DNA of 64,000 nucleotides from Roseburia hominis (GTDB lineage Bacteria; Bacillota; Clostridia; Lachnospirales; Lachnospiraceae), in contig CP159990.1 in assembly GCA_040702975.1 (NCBI GenBank), forward strand, positions 3,224,001 to 3,288,000. Reading direction: 5' to 3'. The position numbers were made by a program, and so were the translations under genes. This document shows, piece by piece, positions 53,293 to 61,431 of this stretch. Numbering within the stretch: position 1 is the stretch's first letter; the number at the start of each line of letters is the position of its first letter. The notes under the pieces were generated by a model. The model did no database searches, was not told the origin of the DNA, and was given only the letters and a program-made list of their open reading frames with translations.

Positions 53293-54585
53293 TTATCCTC
53301 TGTCGCTTTGCGCCTCTGCCCATTGCAGAATCAGATTCGCGTAAATCTTGATTGCATCCAAATACTGGTCTACCGTCACAAATTCGTTGACTGCATGGCA
53401 CTGTTCCAGAGAACCTGGCCCGTACTGTAGCGTCGGACATTTTACGATGTTATACCATGTTCTGGAATCACATCCTGCCGGCGATCCTACAATCTTTACT
53501 TCTCTTCCCATTGCTTCACGGTATGCCGCCCGGAAAGCGCCCACAAACGGATGCTGAAGATCCATCTCAAACGGATTGCCCGTCTGGTAAATTGTAATTT
53601 TAGGTTTATGCTCTCTTAACCACTCATCGCCTTCGCAACAGGTAAGAATCGCATTTGTATACTCTTCCACTACCTGCTCATGACTCATAAGTCTTGGCAG
53701 GTAATGTACACAGGTCTTAAAACAACAGTAATCCGGAATCGTAGAACCTGCTTCTCCACCGTAGATTACGCCTACATTGCTGGACGGAGGCGGGAGAAGG
53801 GGATGCTTATATTTCAGCAGCCATCTGTGTTCCAATTCATTAATCGCATTCATGATTTTTCCTGCTTTTTCAATCGCATTGACCCCTGCCAGTTTCAGCC
53901 CGGAATGAACAGCGATTCCTTCTACCTCTACCTGGAAAAATACCCAGCCCATATGCGCTGCGATCAGTTCGTAATTCGTCGGCTCACATACCACGACGGC
54001 ATCCGCCTTCACCCCGCTCATCGCCGCACACAAAGAACCGTTTCCACCGCCTTCTTCGTCACATACAGACGCATATTTCACCGTGACCGGAAGTTCGATG
54101 CCAGCATCCTTCAAAAGAGCCGTCGCCATCACGCATGCCATGAGTCCAGCCTTCATGTCTGCCACGCCAAGTCCCGTGATTTTGTCACCGATCACCTTCG
54201 GGCTTAGCGGAGGAATGCACCAGTTCTCCTCATTTTCTGCAGGCATATGGTCAATATGTCCGTTGAACAAAATCGATTTATCACTTTTCCCCTGAAACGT
54301 CGCATACACATTGTACCGGTTTTCATAATTATGTCCCAGATTACCTTCCCGGTACATTGCCTTGCATTTCACAATACTTTCTTCATTCAGATAATCCTTT
54401 TGAATCTCTTCGGCTCCAAGTTCCCGGAAAATCTCCTGCATATACTCCTGACCCGCTGCCTCCAGACCTCCCTCAATACCGTGTCCAATGTCATGTGTGT
54501 CAATTGAAACCAGTTTCAGAAGACATTCTATATACTTTTCTTTATTCTTTTCCAGTGCTGCTTCCAGTCTCGCTCTCATTTTCAA
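53293..54585 (-). CDS. M20-family hydrolase (YgeY-like)
   Basis: 430 residues. LFNGHIDHMPAENEENW (His-Asp), GLGVADMKAGLMACVM (Asp), ASVCDEEGGGNGSLCA (Glu pair), SPAGCDSRTWYNIVK and LEQCHAVNEFVT (His). The pattern and length resemble the YgeY group of M20 hydrolases in purine/amino-acid catabolic clusters. It overlaps the SGNH gene upstream by 4 bp and ends 5 bp before the amidohydrolase. Confidence 0.88.
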   Translation of the reverse strand: MKMRARLEAALEKNKEKYIECLLKLVSIDTHDIGHGIEGGLEAAGQEYMQEIFRELGAEEIQKDYLNEESIVKCKAMYREGNLGHNYENRYNVYATFQGKSDKSILFNGHIDHMPAENEENWCIPPLSPKVIGDKITGLGVADMKAGLMACVMATALLKDAGIELPVTVKYASVCDEEGGGNGSLCAAMSGVKADAVVVCEPTNYELIAAHMGWVFFQVEVEGIAVHSGLKLAGVNAIEKAGKIMNAINELEHRWLLKYKHPLLPPPSSNVGVIYGGEAGSTIPDYCCFKTCVHYLPRLMSHEQVVEEYTNAILTCCEGDEWLREHKPKITIYQTGNPFEMDLQHPFVGAFRAAYREAMGREVKIVGSPAGCDSRTWYNIVKCPTLQYGPGSLEQCHAVNEFVTVDQYLDAIKIYANLILQWAEAQSDRG

Positions 54586-55199
54586 TCTTCCTCCTTTTTC
54601 AGTATTTCATAAATCTTTTCTGCCAAAATACGGTGTCCTTCCTCATCCAGATGAATCCAGTCATATTCCCCCGGCCTTACGACATCATCGGCATTCAGGA
54701 ATAGCCATCCTTCCTGCCGTGAAAGTTCCTGATATGCGGCAGAAAGCAGGCTGCTTTTCTGCCCCGCCCCTTCTCCAAATTCTTTAAAAAAAGGACTTTT
54801 TTTCAGATATCTCATAACAGGCGGTGCCATCAGAAGAATCTGCGCACCCTTCTGGGCAAAACAATGTCCGATCTGTCTTGCCCCCTCCTGAATCTCTCTG
54901 ATTTGCGCCCGGTATACATCCTTGCAGTCGTTGGTTCCCAGCATCAGCACTACATAGTCCAAAGGTGAATGGATCTCCGCACAGAGCCGTGCTCCTTTTA
55001 AACCATTTACAAAGAGTTCCTCTTCACTGTCGTAATGCGTGGTACGCCCGCACAGTCCATCCTCAATCACATGGTATGCAGCTCCCAGCTTTCTGCTCAG
55101 AATTCCCGGGTATCTCTTATCCCAAGGGATACGGCTGTCCGATTCCGCATCATATCCCCATGTATTAGAATCTCCATAACACAATATCGTCTTCATCAC
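54582..55199 (-). CDS. SGNH/GDSL-type esterase
   Basis: 205 residues. Catalytic Ser in ILCYGDSNTWGYDAE, oxyanion residues in GLCGRTTHYD and LMLGTNDCKD, and the Asp-His pair in YDWIHLDEEGHRILAEKI. All four SGNH blocks are present. It overlaps both neighbours by 4 bp. Removes an acyl or ester group, perhaps from the transported compound. Confidence 0.9.
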   Translation of the reverse strand: MMKTILCYGDSNTWGYDAESDSRIPWDKRYPGILSRKLGAAYHVIEDGLCGRTTHYDSEEELFVNGLKGARLCAEIHSPLDYVVLMLGTNDCKDVYRAQIREIQEGARQIGHCFAQKGAQILLMAPPVMRYLKKSPFFKEFGEGAGQKSSLLSAAYQELSRQEGWLFLNADDVVRPGEYDWIHLDEEGHRILAEKIYEILKKEED

Positions 55200-56002
55200 A
55201 TTTGTTTTTGATACCGCTCTACAAATTCCGCGGCATTCAGGATATCCTTTCCCAGTCCTACCCTATTTGCAATTTCTCCGATCTGAGGTCTTTTAATCCT
55301 GCTCGCTGTTAGAATGTCATCTCTTGCAAAACACTCCCTCACATCTCCGTCCAGAATAATTTTCTTATTTGCCATAGCGACTACCCGTTTGAAATGATTG
55401 ACAACAAATTCCATATCGTGTGTGATCGTAATCACGCCGATCCCCCGTTTTTCCAGTTCATCCATCACCTTCGCCAGAACCCGGATTCCTTTCAGATCCT
55501 GCCCCGCCGTCGGCTCGTCCAGGATCACATATTCCGGCTGTGTTGCCAGAATCGCGGCAATAGTAACGAATTTGCGGATTACGTAAGGGATTTCAAAGGG
55601 ATTCATCTTAAGAAAACGTTCGATTTCCAGAAGCTCGGCTGCCTCTTTTACCCGTTTATCGATTTCTTTTTCCGAAAGCTTATAGTACTTCGGCATGTAG
55701 GCAATTTCCGCGTAAACCGTCTGATTGAAAATCTGGTCGTCCGGATTCTGAAACACATATCCCACATGTTTTGCTATTTGAGCCGTCGTATAATCTTTGG
55801 TGTTCTTTCCGTTTACGATGACATCTCCTTCAAACGGCTTATGGAGTCCATTCATCATTTTCACTGCTGTTGTCTTTCCTGCCCCGTTCTGTCCCACAAT
55901 CGCTACCCGTTCTCCCTGAACGATCGTAAGGTTCAGGCAGTCGTTTGCCAGGAAACCATTCGGATACTTGAAGCTGGCATTCTTAAGCTCAATCTGTCCC
56001 AT
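55196..56002 (-). CDS. ECF transporter ATPase, with a non-standard signature motif
   Basis: 268 residues from the ATG at 56002. Walker A VGQNGAGKTT, Q-loop YVFQNPDDQIFN, Walker B EYVILDEPTAGQD and H-loop VITITHDMEF. Where LSGGQ is expected it has MNPFEIPYVIRKFVTIAAIL. The other ECF ATPase has a normal signature, so the pair is asymmetric. Second ATPase of the ECF energising module. Confidence 0.9.
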   Translation of the reverse strand: MGQIELKNASFKYPNGFLANDCLNLTIVQGERVAIVGQNGAGKTTAVKMMNGLHKPFEGDVIVNGKNTKDYTTAQIAKHVGYVFQNPDDQIFNQTVYAEIAYMPKYYKLSEKEIDKRVKEAAELLEIERFLKMNPFEIPYVIRKFVTIAAILATQPEYVILDEPTAGQDLKGIRVLAKVMDELEKRGIGVITITHDMEFVVNHFKRVVAMANKKIILDGDVRECFARDDILTASRIKRPQIGEIANRVGLGKDILNAAEFVERYQKQM

Positions 56003-56849
56003 GTATATCACCTCTCTCCTTCAGCATCTGTACGCATTCCTCCGTCGTTACCGGCGTTTTTCTGAGCCTGATTCCATGCCTGTCCAGTTCCTGAGCAAGA
56101 AGTACTGCCTGTGGCAACATGGCTCCTTGCCGCATCAGGCTAAGATCACTCAGCACCTCGTGCACCGGTCCTTTTCTGACCAGTTCTCCATTCTGAATGA
56201 CCAGCACTTCATCTGCATATTCGGCCATCAGGTCTATTTTATGTTCTACCAGAATGATTGTTTTCCCCTGCTCTTTCAGCATGTGAATAATCTCAAAGAT
56301 GCTTTCCGTTCCTTCCGGATCAAGCTGGGAGGTCGGCTCATCAATCACGAAAATGTCCATATTCATTGCGATGATCGAGGCAAATGCAACTCTCTGTCTC
56401 TGACCTCCTGAGAGGCGGTTCGGATCATTTTTTAGGAGTGATTCTATTTTCAGCAGCTCTGCCACCTCTATGACCTTCCGAATCATCTCCTCTTTCGGTA
56501 CCCCAAGATTCTCAAGTCCGAGCGCAATTTCTTCAAATACCGTTTTTCTCACTCCGCTGATCTGGGTGAAAGGATTCTGGAAAATGTACCCCATTTTCGT
56601 AGAAAGGATATCGACGTTTACATTCCTTATATCTTCTCCCTCGATCAGCACTTCGCCTTCCAGCTTTCCTTTGTAAAAATGCGGGATCAGCCCACGCAGC
56701 AGATTGCAAAAAGTCGTCTTTCCGCCTGCATTTTCACCTATCACGCCATAAAATTTCCCTTTTTCCAGGGAGCAGGTGATATTCTTAAGTGCCGGCTCCT
56801 TCGTCAGCGGATATGTATAGGACACATTTTTCAATTCTATAAAACCCAT
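55989..56849 (-). CDS. ECF transporter ATPase
   Basis: 286 residues. Walker A IGENAGGKTTF, Q-loop YIFQNPFTQISG, canonical signature NRLSGGQRQRVAFASII, Walker B IFVIDEPTSQLD and H-loop IILVEHKIDL. It overlaps both the T-component gene and the second ATPase gene, showing tight coupling. Confidence 0.93.
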   Translation of the reverse strand: MGFIELKNVSYTYPLTKEPALKNITCSLEKGKFYGVIGENAGGKTTFCNLLRGLIPHFYKGKLEGEVLIEGEDIRNVNVDILSTKMGYIFQNPFTQISGVRKTVFEEIALGLENLGVPKEEMIRKVIEVAELLKIESLLKNDPNRLSGGQRQRVAFASIIAMNMDIFVIDEPTSQLDPEGTESIFEIIHMLKEQGKTIILVEHKIDLMAEYADEVLVIQNGELVRKGPVHEVLSDLSLMRQGAMLPQAVLLAQELDRHGIRLRKTPVTTEECVQMLKERGDIHGTD

Positions 56850-57631
56850 AATGCTATCCTCCCTATTATCAGTCCGATAAACGCGATATCAAATACTGCC
56901 ACAAGAATTTTTTCTCCTGTCCCTACTTCTGGAAGTTCTGACAAGAAGGTATGCTCAACCGGGGCGGAAAAGGCTCTTGCATCCATGGCGATCGATTTTT
57001 CCTCGGTACTGGAAATCGCGTTCAGTATCAGTGGACCCATAACCGGAATATATGCTTTTGCCCTCTGAAATACATTGCCTTCTGTCTCAATGCCTCTTGC
57101 CTTCTGTGACTCCATAATTACCTGGGCGCTCTGCCCCAGGTCTGTAATCGTCTGGAAGGAAGAGAGAATGACGAACGAAACCATATGAGAGACCCCTTTT
57201 TTCTCCAACGCGTAGGTAAAATCCTCCATCGGCGTTGTCTTCACAAACAGAATAAATGCCCCACTGAATGCCAGTACTAAAGAAACAATTTGAAGTCCTG
57301 ACTGAATACTTTCTGTCGTCACGCATATTCCCCAAATCTGGAACAAGACGTGCTCTCCCGGTGAAAATGCCGACTTTACCAGAAATAAAAATACTCCAAA
57401 TAACAGTAATACCTTCCAGTACATGGAAAAAAATGACTTAAAACATCCGGCCAGAACAGACAGTATGATGAATACTCCTACCATGCCAAATCCGAAGATA
57501 TAATTCTGCACGATAAAAGGCGATAATCCAAGAACCAGCATCAGATTTGCTTTGCTCATGGGATTCAGGTCCCGGATCGGATTTCCGCATCTCTTCGGTT
57601 TCCGATACTGTTCCACAAAATCATAATCCAT
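56837..57631 (-). CDS. ECF transporter transmembrane (T) component
   Basis: 264 residues from the ATG at 57631 (AAAGGAGG upstream). About five membrane helices, with the coupling-helix motif SQKARGIETEG (Ala-Arg-Gly) that contacts the ATPases. It links the substrate-binding S component to the ATPase pair. Confidence 0.9.
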   Translation of the reverse strand: MDYDFVEQYRKPKRCGNPIRDLNPMSKANLMLVLGLSPFIVQNYIFGFGMVGVFIILSVLAGCFKSFFSMYWKVLLLFGVFLFLVKSAFSPGEHVLFQIWGICVTTESIQSGLQIVSLVLAFSGAFILFVKTTPMEDFTYALEKKGVSHMVSFVILSSFQTITDLGQSAQVIMESQKARGIETEGNVFQRAKAYIPVMGPLILNAISSTEEKSIAMDARAFSAPVEHTFLSELPEVGTGEKILVAVFDIAFIGLIIGRIALWVL

Positions 57632-57705
57632 GCGGATTTTCCTCCTTTGCTTAAAATTCGGGGGTGCTGTATCTTTTTGGTGCATCACCCCCGTTTTATT
57701 CTTTT

Positions 57706-58287
57706 CTATTGCTCTTCCTTAATAAAATATTTACTGTTCGGTAGTTTTACTACGAAGCGTGCCGGCATTGCCTTTAAGACAAAGTAGATAATAATCAGGC
57801 AGATTACTTTATCCATCAGTTCTGAGCTCAGCTCACTAACGAATGTTGCCGGAACCACATCCCATCCTGCTGCCATAAGTGTTGTGACGATCACGCTGGC
57901 TCCGGTTCCTACGAATCCGCCGTACAAAGTAGCCGTAATCGGAACGGCGATACAAGTACTGATGAGTGCAATACAGGGTCCGTTAATAAGTGCTTTCCAA
58001 AACTTATCAAACATGTTTTTCTTTGCCAGAAATGATGCGATGACACCGAAAAGCATACCAATCACAGTATACGGCAGCAGTGTCGGAAGCGAAATCGCGT
58101 TGATCAGCCCGCATCCAAGTCCTACCAGTACCCCAGGCCATGCCCCACACAGCGCTCCTACTACGATTGTACCGATACTATCCAAAAATACCGGAAGTTT
58201 TAATAATACTGCAAGCTGTCCTCCTACAACATTGACCGCGATTCCAATTGGAATCAAAAAAATTGTTAGTTTGTTAAAGTTTTTCAT
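57706..58287 (-). CDS. ECF transporter substrate-binding (S) component
   Basis: 193 residues from the ATG at 58287 (AAGGAGG upstream; a longer frame overlaps the promoter region). Six hydrophobic helices, with GTIVVGALCGAWPGVLVGLG resembling S components that bind vitamins or other small molecules. The substrate cannot be read from sequence; the downstream hydrolases suggest a peptide- or amide-containing compound. First gene of the ten-gene operon. Confidence 0.85.
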   Translation of the reverse strand: MKNFNKLTIFLIPIGIAVNVVGGQLAVLLKLPVFLDSIGTIVVGALCGAWPGVLVGLGCGLINAISLPTLLPYTVIGMLFGVIASFLAKKNMFDKFWKALINGPCIALISTCIAVPITATLYGGFVGTGASVIVTTLMAAGWDVVPATFVSELSSELMDKVICLIIIYFVLKAMPARFVVKLPNSKYFIKEEQ

Positions 58288-58330
58288 TTCGTATCCTCCT
58301 TTTCTTTCTCTTATTTTCCGCGAAAAATCG

Positions 58331-58393
58331 TTTGGTAAATCGTTTTTCCAAACTTGATAATTCAATCATACTTTAGAAATCTTTCTTTGTCAA
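58331..58393 (-). promoter_or_regulatory. Promoter and LacI operator of the ECF/hydrolase operon
   Basis: On the minus strand TTGACA (58388-58393), 17 bases, TATGAT (58365-58370), then the palindrome TTTGGTAAATCG / TTTTTCCAAA (58331-58353) just after the predicted start of transcription. A repressor bound there would block RNA polymerase. Confidence 0.8.
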
Positions 58394-58506
58394 TCATCAA
58401 TTTTCGACTATAATCATCACTGAATTTCTGTAAATTGTCACAAATTTCATTTTTATCACTGTTATTTTTAACAAATTTTGTTCCCTCTCCTTGTTAAAAA
58501 TCACCT

Positions 58507-58527
58507 TTTGGTAAATCGTTTTATTCA
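58507..58527. promoter_or_regulatory. Second LacI-type operator
   Basis: TTTGGTAAATCGTTTTATTC, matching the first half of the main operator, about 170 bp away from it. The pair could allow looping. Confidence 0.6.
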
Positions 58528-58695
58528 ATTTTTCCAGTTTTTCCGGTGCAATTTTTATTTTTCATACAAGCTGGCCGATATTTCCAACACAGGGACAAGA
58601 ACCGACTGGCAATGGCAAAAAGGTCTGAAACCAGCATTGATTTCCCCTGACGTCAGTTGTATAATGAGTATACTAATCAGGAAAGGGTAAACTTC

Positions 58696-59316
58696 ATGCA
58701 GGTATTAATTATAGATGACGACTGCCTGGTATCAGGCGCACTGAAAATGATTCTGGAAGCAGACGCTTCCATCACCGTCCCGGCAGTGGGAAACGACGGC
58801 TCGGAGGCTGCCCTCCTTTACCGCCGCTACCGTCCCGATGTTCTGCTTATGGATATCCGCATGAAAAACATGGACGGCCTTAAGGCCGCCTCTTCCATTC
58901 TTCAGGAATTCCCTGACGCAAAGATTCTTCTGCTCACCACGTTTTCAGATGATGAGTATATTATCCGCGCTCTCAAGCTGGGAGCAAAAGGCTATCTCCT
59001 CAAACAGGACTACACCAGCATCGTTCCGGCCCTTAAGGCCGTTGCCACAGGACAGACCGTATTCGGCGGAGAGATTACCGCAAAGCTCCCCACTTTACTG
59101 CAAAAAAATAGAGAGTTCAATTACGCTGAGCTTGGCATCAACGAAAAAGAACTCTCGATCATCACCCTGATCGCACAGGGCCTCAGTAACCGCGAAATTG
59201 CGGAAAAACTCTATTTCAGCGAAGGAACCGTCCGGAATTACTTAAGTGCGATTCTGGAGAAACTGAATCTGCGCGACCGCACGCAGCTCGCCATTTTTTA
59301 TTATCAACATAAATAA
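58696..59316 (+). CDS. NarL-family response regulator (orphan)
   Basis: 206 residues from the ATG at 58696 (AAAGGG upstream). Receiver: QVLIIDDDCLV, phospho-Asp in DVLLMDIRMKNMDG, switch Thr in LLTTFSDDEY and Lys in YLLKQD. Effector: LuxR-type HTH (LIAQGLSNREIAEKLYFSEG, TVRNYLSAILEKL). No kinase gene is adjacent. The DesK-type kinase at 44927, itself lacking a partner, is the best candidate. Confidence 0.92.
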   Translation: MQVLIIDDDCLVSGALKMILEADASITVPAVGNDGSEAALLYRRYRPDVLLMDIRMKNMDGLKAASSILQEFPDAKILLLTTFSDDEYIIRALKLGAKGYLLKQDYTSIVPALKAVATGQTVFGGEITAKLPTLLQKNREFNYAELGINEKELSIITLIAQGLSNREIAEKLYFSEGTVRNYLSAILEKLNLRDRTQLAIFYYQHK

Positions 59317-59467
59317 TGCACTTTAATTTTCCGCAAACCTACCTTTCTCCATAACTACAATATATATACTTATTACGCAAAGCTACACTAACACTACTTC
59401 TATATTAATCAATGACACCTGATTAAAATCAATTCACGATTTATATCCTAATATTACATTGTTTTTT

Positions 59468-59485
59468 GATAGCACATATGCTATC
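59468..59485. promoter_or_regulatory. Palindromic operator before the toxin-antitoxin remnant
   Basis: Perfect inverted repeat GATAGCA-CATA-TGCTATC upstream of the HigBA-like pair, overlapping a TTGATA -35. Probably bound by the XRE antitoxin. Confidence 0.6.
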
Positions 59486-59522
59486 ATACAATTAGGATAT
59501 GATTATCTAGATTGGAGATTAT

Positions 59523-59896
59523 ATGACATATAACATCATATTCTACGAAAAAGAAAAGGGAAATCTGAAATTTGGGATTTTTTAGAAAATTTACGAAAAA
59601 AAGCGGCTACCAGCAAAAATGCCCGCATATAATACAAACAGGCAGCACTGCACATAGAATTACTTCAAAACAATGGCACAAGGCTTCCTGAAAACATTAC
59701 AAAACATATTGAAGAAAATATCTGGGAACTCCGTCCCGGCAATAACCGGATTTTTTATTTTTATTGCGATGAAGATAATTTTATACTCCTCCATAGTTTT
59801 CGCAAAAAGACCAAAAAAACACCCCGCCGGGAAATCGCAAAAGCGAAATCCGAACGTGATGATTATTTATCCAGAAAGGAGCATCAAAAATCATGA
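59523..59896 (+). pseudogene. HigB/RelE-like (Gp49-type) toxin, decayed
   Basis: Begins MTYNIIFYEKEKG, then needs one extra base at GGG (near 59559) to continue KSEIWDFLENLRKKAATSKN, where a TAA replaces the Gln codon after ARI. The rest is intact: LLQNNGTRLPENITKHIEEN, IWELRPGNNRIFYFYCDEDN and LLHSFRKKTKKTPRREIAKA, the typical end of phage-derived Gp49-like toxins. Its stop overlaps the antitoxin start (ATGA). Two lesions indicate a dead toxin. Confidence 0.8.
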
Positions 59897-60165
59897 AGAC
59901 TTGGGATAGCTACAAAAAGCATGTGAAACATTTAGATTCTGCCAGCGGAAGAGACCTGGCTGATATAGAAGAACAGGCAAGCATCATAAGCGAAATGATA
60001 AAACAACGCAATTCACTTGGCTTAAGCCAACGTGACCTTGCTGCCCTCTGTGGTATTCCACAATCGTCTATTGCAAGAATCGAATCATTCCAGACTACTC
60101 CAAATCTTGCAACACTTTTGAAACTACTGCGGCCACTGGGATTAAAACTGACGCTCTCCAAATAA
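59893..60165 (+). CDS. HigA-like XRE antitoxin
   Basis: 90 residues: helical N-terminus (ADIEEQASIISEMIKQRNSL) and an HTH (GLSQRDLAALCGIPQSSIAR, IESFQTTPNLATLLKLLRPL). AAGGAG precedes the ATG, which overlaps the toxin stop. The antitoxin outlived its toxin, as often seen; it may still regulate its own promoter. Confidence 0.9.
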   Translation: MKTWDSYKKHVKHLDSASGRDLADIEEQASIISEMIKQRNSLGLSQRDLAALCGIPQSSIARIESFQTTPNLATLLKLLRPLGLKLTLSK

Positions 60166-60191
60166 ATTCTTGTTTCCAGTGGCCATACCCG

Positions 60192-60647
60192 TTACTTAAG
60201 TGCCTCCTCCAGCATAAGCCTCGTTTTCTTTACCTTAGCGGGGCTGTTTCCGCTTGAGCCTATTCCTATAACAATATCCTCTTTCCGAATAATACTCGGA
60301 AAATAAAAATCACACATAGATTTATCATCTGCAGTGTTCACCAAGATCTGTCTCTCCCTGCAAAGGCGGACAATCTGTATATTGATCTCCTTTTTATCCG
60401 TAGCCGCAAGTACGATCTGCACATGCTCCAGATCTTCGGAACTCCATTCACGCTCCAGGATCCGTACTCCCTTTGCCACAGCAAGCAGACTTTGCATTTC
60501 CCGGCAAATCTCAGGAGACACGACCGTGATATCCCCCGCAAAATGCAGAATCGTCTGCACTCTTCTTGCCGCAATCTTCCCTCCTCCAACTACCAGGATC
60601 TTCTTATCTGAAATATCCACAAACATCGGAAAATACATTTTCTCCAT
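60192..60647 (-). CDS. Precorrin-2 dehydrogenase (siroheme synthase N-terminal domain, Met8-like)
   Basis: 151 residues. NAD-binding start MFVDISDKKILVVGGGKIAA and the Met8/CysG block LVNTADDKSMCDFYFPSIIR with the catalytic Asp. Converts precorrin-2 to sirohydrochlorin (and possibly chelates metal). Lies downstream of the cobalamin genes on the same strand. Shorter than full CysG, lacking the methyltransferase domain. Confidence 0.88.
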   Translation of the reverse strand: MEKMYFPMFVDISDKKILVVGGGKIAARRVQTILHFAGDITVVSPEICREMQSLLAVAKGVRILEREWSSEDLEHVQIVLAATDKKEINIQIVRLCRERQILVNTADDKSMCDFYFPSIIRKEDIVIGIGSSGNSPAKVKKTRLMLEEALK

Positions 60648-60726
60648 TTATGACTCCCTGCCCTTTATCTGAATTCTGCTCTTACAAAAATTTCACGTAA
60701 CTCTCACTGTTTTAGGTTCTCTCCCG

Positions 60727-60821
60727 ATCAGTTCCTATCAAAGTATATAGAGAAGCGTTTTACCCCGTCATTCGCCGGGTACCCTGCACCATCAGTTCCT
60801 ATCAAAGCATGTAGAGAAGCG
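60727..60821. repeat. Direct repeat of the cbiC 3' end
   Basis: ATCAGTTCCTATCAAAGYAT..AGAGAAGCG occurs at 60727-60757 and 60791-60821, 64 bp apart. The second copy encodes the last codons of cbiC (ALLYML and stop); the first is a duplicated scar downstream. Confidence 0.75.
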
Positions 60822-61431
60822 CATTGCAAATACAAGCCGCAATGTTGCTCCCGCCTTTTCTTCCCTTTGCCACAATATACGGCGTATCCGTAAGACTTAG
60901 GATCAGTTCTTTCGACTGCACCACGTTCACAAACCCCACCGGAACCCCGATGATCAGCTCTGGTGCGATTCTTCCCTCCTGAATCAGTTCATAGAGTCTC
61001 ACCAATGCAGTCGGCGCATTTCCAATGGCGAAAATCACCTTGCCCGAAATATTTGCCGCCTTGTCCATACTTGCAACCGCCCGCGTCGTCCCCGCTTCTT
61101 TCGCCCGCAGAGCCACGTCCTCATCTGACATAAAACAAAGAACCTCACCGCCATAACCAGCCAGCTTCTTTTTGTTGATGCCGGCCTTTCCCATCTGCGT
61201 GTCCGTCACAATTGTAGCTCCCTCTTTGAGTGCAGCCAGGGCCCGCTTAACGACTCCCGGTGAGAACACCAGATTTCGCGCGTAATCAAAATCCGCACTG
61301 GTATGAATACAGCGCTTCACAATCGGCTCAGTCCCCGCCTCCAGAGGGAAATCCCCCAGTTCTTCTGTAATAATCTCAAAACTTCTTCTCTCGATCTCTG
61401 AGGGCTGTACTTTTTCAAGCTCAATCTTCAT
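60802..61431 (-). CDS. cbiC: Precorrin-8X methylmutase
   Basis: 209 residues from the ATG at 61431, overlapping the cobU stop by 4 bp (ATGA), with GGAGG upstream. Converts precorrin-8X (or cobalt form) to (hydrogeno)cobyrinic acid. Motifs: VKRCIHTSADFDYARNLVFS (catalytic His), TIVTDTQMGKAGINK, AIGNAPTALVRLYELI and GVPVGFVNVVQSKE. Confidence 0.93.
   Translation of the reverse strand: MKIELEKVQPSEIERRSFEIITEELGDFPLEAGTEPIVKRCIHTSADFDYARNLVFSPGVVKRALAALKEGATIVTDTQMGKAGINKKKLAGYGGEVLCFMSDEDVALRAKEAGTTRAVASMDKAANISGKVIFAIGNAPTALVRLYELIQEGRIAPELIIGVPVGFVNVVQSKELILSLTDTPYIVAKGRKGGSNIAACICNALLYML

Noticed and set aside
59673..59909. 78-codon frame upstream of the antitoxin
   Set aside because: It is the wrong frame of the decayed HigB-like toxin, whose conserved residues are in another frame.
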